The notes under the pieces: generated by a model | The model's input: the letters and a program-made list of their open reading frames with translations, nothing else | Databases searched by the model: none | What the model was told of the DNA's origin: nothing | NCBI RefSeq assembly: GCF_018129065.1 | Contig: NZ_JAAEDM010000010.1 | Coordinates: 1-64,000 of the forward strand | Direction of reading: 5' to 3' | Length of the DNA stretch: 64,000 nt | Source of the DNA: Neoroseomonas soli | Lineage (GTDB): Bacteria; Pseudomonadota; Alphaproteobacteria; Acetobacterales; Acetobacteraceae | Shown: positions 19,545 to 27,905 of the stretch, piece by piece | How positions within the stretch are numbered: the first letter of the stretch is position 1 | Layout: every line of letters starts with the position of its first letter | Translations under genes and position numbers: made by a program

Positions 19545-22433
19545 ATGTCCACTACCCCACGCAAGAAGCTCATCGAAGTCTCCATCCCGCTCGAGGCGAT
19601 CAACGCTGCCTCGGCGCGGGAGAAGTCGATTCGTCACGGGCATCCCTCGACGCTGCACCTCTGGTGGGCGCGGCGCCCGTTGGCGGCGTGCCGGGCGGTG
19701 CTGTTCGCGCAGCTTGTGGACGATCCCTCCTCCTGGCCCGACCGCTTCCCCACGCCCGAGGCGGTAGAGGCGGAGCGGCGCCGACTGCACCACGTGATTG
19801 AGCGCCTGGTGCCCTGGGAGGCCTCGAACAACGAGGAGATCCTGAACGCGGCACGGTGGGAGATCGCGCGCAGCGTCGCCTGGGGCCTCGGCGAGGAGCC
19901 GCCGGCGAAGGAGGATGGCGCAGCCATCCTGGCCTACCTCCAGGCCAAGGCGCCGCCGGTCTATGACCCCTTCTCGGGCGGCGGCTCGATCCCGCTGGAG
20001 GCGCAGCGGCTGGGGCTGCGCGCCTATGGCAGCGACCTCAATCCTGTGGCGGTGCTGATCGGCAAGGCGCTGGTGGAGATCCCGCCGAAGTTCGCTGGCC
20101 TTCCGCCGGTGAACCCGGCGTCCCGCGCGGAGCGCGCGCGGGGCGGGCGCTGGCAGGGGCGCGGCGCGCAGGGGCTGGCCGAGGATGTGCGCTACTACGG
20201 CGCATGGATGCGGGAGGAGGCGGCGCGGCGCATCGGCCATCTCTATCCCGAGGCGACGCTGCCGGATGGCGGCAAGGCGACCGTCATCGCCTGGCTCTGG
20301 GCGCGGACGGTGCGCAGCCCGGATCCGGCGGCTAAGGGCGCGATGGTGCCGCTGGTATCGTCGTTCATGCTCTCGACCAAAGAGGGCAAGAAGACGTGGG
20401 TCGAGCCTCTGCTCGATCCCACCTCCCCCGATGGATGGCGGTTTGAGGTGCGAACCGGAAAGCTGAGCAAGGCAGACGAAGACCGCTTGAAGAGTGGGAC
20501 GAAAACGGGGCGAGGCGGGTTCACTTGTGTTCTGACCGGTGCGGCGATCCCATTCGACTACGTTCGTAATGAGGCTGTTGGACAAGGACTCGGGCAGCGC
20601 TTGATGGCTGTCGTCGCGGAAGGTGCTCGATCGCGCATCTACTGCTCAGCCAGTCGGGACCAGGAAAGGGTTGCGCGATCTGCAGACCCGGCTTGGGGCC
20701 CCGAGGAGCTAGTTACGACCCCTAGTCACGATGTTGACCGTCTGCCGATGTATGGAATGCCGCGGTGGAGGGATGCCTTCACACCTCGCCAGCTTGTTGC
20801 GTTGACGACGTTCTCCGACCTGGTGGCTGAAGCGCGGGATACTGTACTGGCCGATGCGCGGGCAGCTGGACTACCTCATGATGGTCTAACGCTCGCCGAA
20901 GGAGGCAACGGAGCCGCTGCTTACGCCGACGCCGTCGCAACGTACCTTGCGTTCGTCATTAATCGCAGCGTGGATCGTGGATCGTCTATTTGCTCTTGGG
21001 ACAGCAGCCCGAAGATGGAGGCGCTGCGCAATACGTTTGCCCGACAGGCACTGCAGATGACTTGGGATTTCGCAGAAGGTAGCCCATTCTCAAACTCGTC
21101 CGGCAACTTCATCTTCAATGTCGAATGGACCGCTGACGCGCTTAGCCGTGTCCCGGCGGTTGCGAATGGAGCGATCCACAACATAGATGCGGCCAAAAAT
21201 TCCTTTCCGGTTCGACCAATACTTATCTCTACAGATCCACCATATTTCGATAACATCGGCTATGCGGATCTGTCCGATTTCTTCTACGTATGGATGCGCC
21301 ATTCGCTTTCTGGCATTTGGCCTGACCTATTCCGTCGCCTGACTACACCCAAGGCTCGGGAACTGGTCGCTACTCCCTATCGGCACGGCGGAAAGAAGGA
21401 AGCGGAAGACTTCTTCATGCAGGGCATGTCGGAGGCGCTGGTCGCGATGCGCAAGGCAGCGATCGAGGACGCGCCGCTCGCCGTCTACTATGCCTTCAAG
21501 CAATCCGAGGCGGCGCAGGATGGAATCACCTCCGCCGGCTGGGCATCCTTTCTGCAAGCTGTGGTGGATGCCGGCCTTGCCTTGGACGGCACCTGGCCGG
21601 TGCGAACCGAGCTCGCAAACCGGATGATCGGCAGCGGCACCAACGCCCTCGCCTCGTCCATCGTTCTGGTGTGCCGAAAGCGCACGCAAGGTGCCAGCGT
21701 CGCAACCCGCGCCGAGTTTGTACGCGCCCTCAAGCGCGAGATGCCCGACGCCATTGCTGCCATCCGCAAGGCCGGCGTCGGCCCGGTGGACATGCAGCAA
21801 TCCGTCATCGGCCCCGGCATGGGCGTCTTCACCCGCTTCGCCAAGGTGCTGGAGGATGACGACAGCGCCATGCCGGTGAAGACCGCGCTCTCCCTCATCA
21901 ACCGCGTCTGGGACGAGATCGAGAACGAGCTCAGCGAGGCCTTCGACGCGCCGAGCCAGGTCGCGCTCGCCTGGTTTGCCACCTACGGCTTCGACGCCCG
22001 CCCCTCGGGCGAGCTCATCACGCTCGCCAACGCCAAGAACGTCCCGCTCGCCACACTCTTCGCTTCCGGCGTCTTCCAAGATTTGCGCGGAAAGGCCGGC
22101 CTCGTTGCGCGGGAGAACCTGCCCGCCGGCTGGTCCCCGACCAACGACAAGGCGCCCACGGTCTGGGAATGCGTGCAGCACACCATCCGCGTGCTGAACG
22201 CCGAAGACGGCGGCGCCGAGGCCGCCGCAGCGCTCGTCGCGCAGATGGGCCCTCGCGCCGAGGACGCCCGCGCGCTCGCCTACCGCTTGTTCGAGATCGC
22301 CACCCAGAAGGGCTGGGCCGCCGAGGCACTGGTCTACAACGCCCTGGCCCAGGAATGGCCGCGGCTCGCGGACATGGCGCCCGAGGTCATCGCGCGCGGC
22401 CCGGTGGCCGCGGCGCAAGCCTCGCTGTTCTGA
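19545..22433 (+). CDS. DUF1156 (COG1743) adenine-specific DNA methyltransferase
   Basis: A 962-residue modification enzyme. The N-terminal DUF1156 signature is LIEVSIPLEAINAASAREKS with LHLWWARRPLAACRAVL (residues 5-60). The SAM-binding motif I DPFSGGGSIPLEAQRLG is near 140, and the catalytic motif IV TDPPYFDNIGYADLSDF near 562 predicts N6-adenine methylation. These enzymes occur in defence cassettes with DUF499 ATPases and helicases. Bases about 20390-21430, coding for the middle of the protein, are clearly less GC-rich and use more A/T-ending codons than either end, suggesting recombination. It probably marks host DNA as self (inference). Confidence 0.88.
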   Translation: MSTTPRKKLIEVSIPLEAINAASAREKSIRHGHPSTLHLWWARRPLAACRAVLFAQLVDDPSSWPDRFPTPEAVEAERRRLHHVIERLVPWEASNNEEILNAARWEIARSVAWGLGEEPPAKEDGAAILAYLQAKAPPVYDPFSGGGSIPLEAQRLGLRAYGSDLNPVAVLIGKALVEIPPKFAGLPPVNPASRAERARGGRWQGRGAQGLAEDVRYYGAWMREEAARRIGHLYPEATLPDGGKATVIAWLWARTVRSPDPAAKGAMVPLVSSFMLSTKEGKKTWVEPLLDPTSPDGWRFEVRTGKLSKADEDRLKSGTKTGRGGFTCVLTGAAIPFDYVRNEAVGQGLGQRLMAVVAEGARSRIYCSASRDQERVARSADPAWGPEELVTTPSHDVDRLPMYGMPRWRDAFTPRQLVALTTFSDLVAEARDTVLADARAAGLPHDGLTLAEGGNGAAAYADAVATYLAFVINRSVDRGSSICSWDSSPKMEALRNTFARQALQMTWDFAEGSPFSNSSGNFIFNVEWTADALSRVPAVANGAIHNIDAAKNSFPVRPILISTDPPYFDNIGYADLSDFFYVWMRHSLSGIWPDLFRRLTTPKARELVATPYRHGGKKEAEDFFMQGMSEALVAMRKAAIEDAPLAVYYAFKQSEAAQDGITSAGWASFLQAVVDAGLALDGTWPVRTELANRMIGSGTNALASSIVLVCRKRTQGASVATRAEFVRALKREMPDAIAAIRKAGVGPVDMQQSVIGPGMGVFTRFAKVLEDDDSAMPVKTALSLINRVWDEIENELSEAFDAPSQVALAWFATYGFDARPSGELITLANAKNVPLATLFASGVFQDLRGKAGLVARENLPAGWSPTNDKAPTVWECVQHTIRVLNAEDGGAEAAAALVAQMGPRAEDARALAYRLFEIATQKGWAAEALVYNALAQEWPRLADMAPEVIARGPVAAAQASLF

Positions 22434-22444
22434 AGGAGCCCGGC

Positions 22445-22993
22445 ATGCGTTTTCGAGTGTTCGGCCCATTCACGATTCCGCGGAACACGAACGGCCTCAT
22501 CTCGTTCAACAAGGACGCCAAGCGCGAGTTCTGGGAGGGCGTCGAGTCGGCGTGTGAGGGCGTCTCGTCAGGCTGCGGCTGCTACATCGTCGCGGCGGCT
22601 GGCGGGAACGGGGCCAAGCCCCACTATGTAGGCCTAACGGTACGGCGCTCGTTCAAGGCGGAGTGCTCCGCAGCCCACGTGATCAACCACTTCAATGAGG
22701 TTATCGCCGGGAAGCCCAAGCTTCGGCCGCAGCTCTTCCTCATCGCGAAGCTCACGCCAACCGGTCGCTTCGCAAAGCCGTCCTCGTCCGGACATGCCGA
22801 CATCAGGTTTCTTGAGAACTACATGATTGGCCTGGCTCTCGACCGGAACCCGGAGCTGCGCAATCAGAAGCAGACCAAGCACCTGAAGGACCTCCACGTC
22901 GAAGGCTTCCTCAACACCGGCCAAGGCAAGCCGAGCCCGAGCGCGAGCAGCCTTCGAACTCTTCTCGGACGTAAGGCGGGCAAGAAGAAATGA
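22445..22993 (+). CDS. Stand-alone GIY-YIG nuclease-like protein
   Basis: 182 residues. GCYIVAAAGG (residues about 39-48) followed by HYVGLTVRRSFKAEC (about 60-74) fits the GIY and YIG strands with the conserved arginine after them. FLENYMIGLAL (near 122) could supply the glutamate, and ELRNQKQTKHLKD the asparagine. GIY-YIG domains cut DNA with one metal ion. The tail is short and basic (GRKAGKKK). A ribosome site GAAGGAG precedes ATG 22445, and its stop overlaps the next gene's ATG. An embedded GIY-YIG protein is not a standard part of the DISARM sets I know. The family call is moderate. Confidence 0.65.
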   Translation: MRFRVFGPFTIPRNTNGLISFNKDAKREFWEGVESACEGVSSGCGCYIVAAAGGNGAKPHYVGLTVRRSFKAECSAAHVINHFNEVIAGKPKLRPQLFLIAKLTPTGRFAKPSSSGHADIRFLENYMIGLALDRNPELRNQKQTKHLKDLHVEGFLNTGQGKPSPSASSLRTLLGRKAGKKK

Positions 22994-25900
22994 GCGACGA
23001 AAAGGAAACGCTCCGCCGGGTGCAGGATGCCCTGTTCCACCTGCGCAAGGGGTTGGCGCCCTTCGTCGCCGCGCGGATGTCGCGCGCGCGCGGTCCCGAC
23101 TGGCTGCGCCTGGCGAGCCGCGCGACGGGCGCTTCGCCGGATGAGGCGCTCGACGCCTATGGCCTGCTCAAGACGATGATCGACAACTGGCGCGATGCCT
23201 TCGACGAGGCGTTCAGCCGGAACGACAAGCACAAGGCCCGCAACTTCGCTTCCATGGCGCTCGAGGCGCGCAACGCTGCCTCGCACCTCGCCATCCCGAT
23301 GGCCGATGACGAGGCGCTCCGCTACCTCGACGCCATCCATCAGCTTCTGCGCCTGGTGAAGGCGCCAGAAGCCGAGGTGGCCGAGGCGAAGAAGCTCTAC
23401 GAGGCTCAGCGCCATGTCGGCGTTGCCGCGGCGCCCGCCACGCCGCAGCCCACGCCTGCGCCGCAGCGGCTGGAATTGCAGTCGGCGGATGGACCTGCGA
23501 AGGCCCTCAAGCCATGGATCGAGGTGGCGCTGCCCCACCCCGACGTCATCGCGAATCGATTTAAGGAGGCCGAGTTCGCCGCGGACCTCTTCGCGGTGGA
23601 TGCGGGCCACGCGACAGACGGCTACGCCACGCCCGCGGACTTCTTCGGCATCACCTTCCTGACGGAAGGGCTGAAGCGCGTGCTGACCTCGGCGCTGCAG
23701 CGCCTGTCGGGCGCGGGTGGTGATCCGGTGATCGGCCTGCAGACCGCTTTCGGCGGCGGCAAGACGCACACCATGCTCGCCATCTATCACCTGGCGAAGC
23801 ATCTGCGCGAAGGCGGCGACCCCGCCGCGCTCGGCGGCATGGCGCCCCTGGTCGAGAAGCTCGGAATTACTGCCTGGCCGAAGCCGCGCGTCGCCGTCTT
23901 CGTTGGTTCGTCGAAGGGGGCGGATGTCTCCTTGACCTTGGGTGGCGGCCCGCCCGTACGCACGCTGTGGGGCTACATCGCCTGGCGCCTGGCAGGTGAG
24001 GCTGGGCTGAAGCTGGTGGCGGAAGCCGAGGCTGCCCGCACCAACCCGGGCTCCGAATTGCTGGTCGCACTGTTCAAGCTGGCGGGACCGAGCGTCATTC
24101 TGCTCGACGAGCTGACGATGTTCGCGCGGCAGCTCGACGACGACCGCTTCGAGGCCTTCCTGTCCTTCATCCAGTCGCTGACCGAAGCGGCGAAGATGGT
24201 GCCGGGCATTCTCATTGTCGGGTCGCTGCCCGAGAGCCGTGCGGAAGCCGGTGGTCCGCGCGGCGTCGAGGCGCTGCTGCGGCTGGAGAAGGTCTTCGGC
24301 CGTGTCCAATCGGCCTGGCTGCCGGCCTCCGGCAACGAGACCTACGAGATCGTCCGTCGCCGCCTGTTCCAGCCGCTGGATGCGGATGGCGAGCGCGCCC
24401 GCGAGGAGACGATCAAGGCCTTCCACGATCTCTACAAGAAGAACCCCGCCGAGTTTCCGCCCGAGGCGAAGGAGCCGCGGTATCTCGAGCTGCTGCGCCT
24501 CTCCTACCCAATCCATCCGGAGCTGTTCGAGCGGCTGGCGAAGGACTGGTCCAGCCTCCAGAAGTTCCAGCGGACGCGCGACGTCATCCGCTTCATGGCG
24601 AACGTGGTCGGCGTGCTGTGGCACGGGCAGACGCGAGACCCGCTAATCACTCCGGCCCGCGTGCCGGTCGCGCATGAGAAGGTGCGCACAGGGGTGCTCT
24701 ATCCCCTCGATCCGGCCTTTGGGTCTGTGGTCGACAAGGAGGTGGACGGCGACGGGGCGTTGCCGGCCCGTATGGAGGCCAATCCGTCCCGCCGAATCTC
24801 TCAGCTGCGGGCTGCCACGCGAGCGGCGCGCTCGGTCTTCCTGTGTTCAGCGCCGTCCGTCGGGCAGCCGAATGCGGGGCTGACAGGCCAGGGTTTGCGC
24901 TTGGCCTGCGCCGAGCCGGGCGATCAGCTGGCCATCTTCGGCGAGGCTCTACGCGAGCTCAGCGAGCGGGCGACCTACCTCTACGAAGAGGCCGGGCGCT
25001 ACTGGTTCTCCACTCAGCCGACCCTGAACCGGCTGGCGGATGATCGGGCCAAGGCGTTCCTGGATCAGGTGCACGAGGTGGATGCCGAGATCGTTCGCCT
25101 CCTGACGGAGGATGCCGGGACAAAGGGCGGCTTCCATCGCGTCTTCGCCGCGCCCGATGACCCCGTGACGATCGATGAGGCACAGGCCCTATCCCTCGTC
25201 ATCCTGGGGCCGAGCACGCCGCATGCCGGGAAGGGCGCGACGAAGTCGGCAGCGTCGGATGCGATCGCGGAGGCGCTGATGCGTTGCCGCGCGTCGCAGC
25301 GCCGCTTCCGCAACACGCTTCTGTTCGTCGCGGCTGACGAAGCGAACCTGGCGACGGCGCGCGAGGTGATCGCCAAGGCGATGGCCTGGGACTCCATCGT
25401 GAAGGACAGCCGCCTGCAGCAGCAGATGACGAATGCGCAGGAGGCGGACGCGAAGGACAAGGCGAAGACCCACGGTGACGGTGCGCGCCGTGCTGTCCGG
25501 TCCGCCTGGAGCCATGTCTTCTATCCGGTGAAGAGTGAGACGGCGGGAAAACCCTTCGACCTCGAGCACACGCTGATCTCGTCGCGCGACCGGGCCGCAA
25601 TCCCGGCTGTCGTGTACGAGAAGGCGAAGGGCGACGGCATCGCGCTGGAGAAGCTCGGGACGGAGCGGCTTTGGCTGGCGCTGAGGCCTATATGGCCGGA
25701 GGACCGCGCCCATCTGCCGATCGCCGAAGTGGCGGATTGGTTTGCGTCCTACGTCTACCTCCCGCGGCTGCGGGATCGCGTCGTGCTAGAGAACACCATC
25801 CGCGACTCGGTGGCGAAGCTCGATCCCGAGTTCGGCTACGCCGATAGCTACGACGAGGCGACGGGGCGGTACCGCAACCTCGTCTGGGCGAAGAACCTCA

Positions 25901-26322
25901 CCGAGCTCCCCTCCGCGAATGCGATCCTGGTGCGCGCAGCGGAAGCACGAGCTCAGCTCGCAGAGGCGCAGGCAAAGCCAGATGGAGTTCCCGCGGGCGC
26001 TGATCCGCGGCCGCATCCCGGATCAGGGAATGCGAATGGAGGGCGTGAGCCGACCGCCTCGCCCCCGACCTCGGCGCCACAGAAGCCGCGTCGCTTCTAC
26101 GGTTCGGTCGAGATCGACATGGTCCGCCCGATGAAGTCGTTCGATGCGATCTTCAATGCGGTGGTCATGGAGTTGCAGCGGACAAGCGGTGCGAAGGTGA
26201 AGCTCACGCTGGAGATTGAAGGGGAGGCGCCGGAGGGATTCGACGAAAGCGAGGTCAGCGTCGTGCGTGACAACGCGAAGCAGCTGAAGTTTAGGCCTGA
26301 GTCGACGGGGTTTGAGGAGTAG
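22990..26322 (+). CDS. DUF499 (COG1483) ATPase with HEPN/Swt1-like N-terminus
   Basis: A 1110-residue AAA+ protein. Residues 1-125 are helical and contain ARNAASHL, an R94-x4-H99 motif, matching HEPN_Swt1-type domains. An Ala/Pro linker leads to the ATPase, with Walker A AFGGGKTH at 253-260 and Walker B VILLDEL near 367. The C-terminus (RRFYGSVEIDMVRPMKSFD, then QLKFRPES) is characteristic of DUF499 proteins. It starts at ATG 22990, overlapping the GIY-YIG stop by 4 bases. DUF499 and DUF1156 proteins often travel together in defence islands. It may be the sensor or motor of the system (inference). Confidence 0.85.
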   Translation: MSDEKETLRRVQDALFHLRKGLAPFVAARMSRARGPDWLRLASRATGASPDEALDAYGLLKTMIDNWRDAFDEAFSRNDKHKARNFASMALEARNAASHLAIPMADDEALRYLDAIHQLLRLVKAPEAEVAEAKKLYEAQRHVGVAAAPATPQPTPAPQRLELQSADGPAKALKPWIEVALPHPDVIANRFKEAEFAADLFAVDAGHATDGYATPADFFGITFLTEGLKRVLTSALQRLSGAGGDPVIGLQTAFGGGKTHTMLAIYHLAKHLREGGDPAALGGMAPLVEKLGITAWPKPRVAVFVGSSKGADVSLTLGGGPPVRTLWGYIAWRLAGEAGLKLVAEAEAARTNPGSELLVALFKLAGPSVILLDELTMFARQLDDDRFEAFLSFIQSLTEAAKMVPGILIVGSLPESRAEAGGPRGVEALLRLEKVFGRVQSAWLPASGNETYEIVRRRLFQPLDADGERAREETIKAFHDLYKKNPAEFPPEAKEPRYLELLRLSYPIHPELFERLAKDWSSLQKFQRTRDVIRFMANVVGVLWHGQTRDPLITPARVPVAHEKVRTGVLYPLDPAFGSVVDKEVDGDGALPARMEANPSRRISQLRAATRAARSVFLCSAPSVGQPNAGLTGQGLRLACAEPGDQLAIFGEALRELSERATYLYEEAGRYWFSTQPTLNRLADDRAKAFLDQVHEVDAEIVRLLTEDAGTKGGFHRVFAAPDDPVTIDEAQALSLVILGPSTPHAGKGATKSAASDAIAEALMRCRASQRRFRNTLLFVAADEANLATAREVIAKAMAWDSIVKDSRLQQQMTNAQEADAKDKAKTHGDGARRAVRSAWSHVFYPVKSETAGKPFDLEHTLISSRDRAAIPAVVYEKAKGDGIALEKLGTERLWLALRPIWPEDRAHLPIAEVADWFASYVYLPRLRDRVVLENTIRDSVAKLDPEFGYADSYDEATGRYRNLVWAKNLTELPSANAILVRAAEARAQLAEAQAKPDGVPAGADPRPHPGSGNANGGREPTASPPTSAPQKPRRFYGSVEIDMVRPMKSFDAIFNAVVMELQRTSGAKVKLTLEIEGEAPEGFDESEVSVVRDNAKQLKFRPESTGFEE

Positions 26323-27415
26323 AGCTCGCTTTCGCTCCGGAAGGCGCCGTCTTGTTCCTCCGCGAATAAGCGGCACGCACCGCCGGCATGTCGGCGCTCA
26401 CCTTTGTTTTGTGGAGGGCGTCCAGCGCCTTCTGCGAGTAGCGGGGATGCTTCGACGCGCCGATCTTCAAGACCTTGAACGCCTCGGGATCGCTCTTGAG
26501 CCCGAGGTGATAGACCAACGCACTCGCCTCGAACTCATTCAAGGCCAGCTTCTTGGCCAGGTCCTTGAGACCAAGTGTGAAAATATCGGTGTCGTTCACT
26601 CGGCGGATCGCTATGGCGGCGCCTCCAGGCTCTCCATCCTTCGTGACCTTGACCGCGACGCCTTCCTGCTTCGAAAGCCGAAGGCTGAGGGTTGGGCCGC
26701 TACCGTCTGCGGTGATGTTGACCGCGGCGACACCTGGAAAAAGATCCTTCCAAGACCGACCCTGCCGAACGGCTTGTGAAAGCGCCTTCAGTTGCGCCGC
26801 GGTCGGTTGGCCTTCCTCGCCCTTGATCGCTCGATCCAGGATGGACATTGCGCGGAGGCGCTGCTCCGCGAGCTGCGCTTTCCGACTGCCTGGTCGCAGC
26901 AGTTGCCGGACCGCCTCGTGTTCCTGTGCGAATAGCGTCATCAGATCCACGGGCGGCGTGGTCGATACCGGAAGTACTCGCGCGGGCATCATGGACACGA
27001 GCTTCCGCCCAAAAACCTTGTCCAACAGGTCGCGAAACAAGGTCACGCCAGTTTGGGCATGGAGGTAAAGGCTGGCCTCCGAAAGGGTGACGAGGTGGTG
27101 CTGGGCTGCGTCCCGAAGGCTATTCAAGGCCTGCAGCGTAATCGACTGCTCCTCGGTCAAGAATGCAATTTTCGAATCGCTCAGCGCCCGTCGAACGCAG
27201 AGGGAGAAGCCAATCGTCTGGTTCTCGCGGCCCGTCTCGCGGATCGAACCACCCCGATGGAGGATCGCGGCCTTCAGCAGCATTTCGAAGGCGTGGTCCA
27301 TCAGGATCAGTGTGGCTGCCACTCGCCCTCTCTCGTGGGGGCGATTGAACACCTCGATGCCGAGCAGGAGTGAGTCGCCCGCCTTGTCGAGAAGTTGCCG
27401 TGCCTCCCGCCGCAT
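26291..27415 (-). CDS. DUF3644 family protein, HEPN-like
   Basis: 374 residues. The N-terminal part (LLDKAGDSLLLGIEVFNRP, LILMDHAFEMLLKAAILH) is typical of DUF3644. LRDAAQHHLV gives an R101-x4-H106 pattern as in HEPN nucleases. The second half carries alternating strands and a winged-helix-like end (YSQKALDALHKTK). It converges on the DUF499 gene and overlaps its end by 32 bases. DUF3644 proteins are common next to restriction and abortive-infection genes. It may be an extra effector or an independent system; the sequence does not decide. Confidence 0.75.
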   Translation of the reverse strand: MRREARQLLDKAGDSLLLGIEVFNRPHERGRVAATLILMDHAFEMLLKAAILHRGGSIRETGRENQTIGFSLCVRRALSDSKIAFLTEEQSITLQALNSLRDAAQHHLVTLSEASLYLHAQTGVTLFRDLLDKVFGRKLVSMMPARVLPVSTTPPVDLMTLFAQEHEAVRQLLRPGSRKAQLAEQRLRAMSILDRAIKGEEGQPTAAQLKALSQAVRQGRSWKDLFPGVAAVNITADGSGPTLSLRLSKQEGVAVKVTKDGEPGGAAIAIRRVNDTDIFTLGLKDLAKKLALNEFEASALVYHLGLKSDPEAFKVLKIGASKHPRYSQKALDALHKTKVSADMPAVRAAYSRRNKTAPSGAKASSTPQTPSTQA

Positions 27416-27447
27416 CCGGTTAGCGTTCCCTGATAGGTTGCTGGTTC

Positions 27448-27478
27448 GTTATAGCGGCGCGGCGGGCAGAAACGCCAA
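27448..27478 (-). promoter_or_regulatory. Possible sigma70 promoter of the DUF3644 gene
   Basis: On the minus strand TTGGCG and TATAAC are separated by 19 bases, and the -10 ends 32 bases before the ATG at 27415. The spacing is slightly long. Confidence 0.4.
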
Positions 27479-27518
27479 GGAGCCACGAATCGGAACCCTG
27501 AACCCAAAGAGTAACAGA

Positions 27519-27905
27519 TCAGGAGGACGGAGTAGCGATGTGCTGCGACTGCCCCTCCCACTTCACCGGAAACGGCTGCATCAGGGCTGGCAGCGCCATT
27601 CCCTCCGGTTGCCGTCCGTCCAGGATCGCCTCGACGATGTCCGGTGCCAGTAGGGTCAGCCGCAGCACACGAGAGACGTAGGACGAGTTGATCTTCTCCG
27701 CCGCGGCCAGTTCGTTGATGGTGGAGAAGCGGCCCGTCTCCAGCATCCGCCGCCACCGGAACGCCCGCGCCACCGCCTTGATGAGCGTGATGTCCTGCCG
27801 GCGCTCCAGTGCCAGCACGCCCGGCGTGACCATCGCCTTCCGCCCGCCCCGTGGCTTCACCCGGAGCGGGATAACCACCGTGAGGGTCTGCGCCGCGTCG
27901 CTCAC
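27519..27905 (-). CDS. ParB/HTH-like small protein linked to the recombinase
   Basis: 128 residues starting at GTG 27905 inside the recombinase stop (GTGA). The central part (RMLETGRFSTINELAAAEKINSSYVSRVLRLTLLAPDIVEAIL) has the form of a helix-turn-helix like those of ParB relatives: ITELA...NSSYVSRVLRL. Proteins of this kind regularly follow serine recombinases with DUF2924 partners in alphaproteobacterial prophages. It may be a DNA-binding accessory factor in integration or excision. It ends 104 bases from the DUF3644 gene, so the left prophage boundary is probably in or near that gap (inference). Confidence 0.7.
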   Translation of the reverse strand: MSDAAQTLTVVIPLRVKPRGGRKAMVTPGVLALERRQDITLIKAVARAFRWRRMLETGRFSTINELAAAEKINSSYVSRVLRLTLLAPDIVEAILDGRQPEGMALPALMQPFPVKWEGQSQHIATPSS

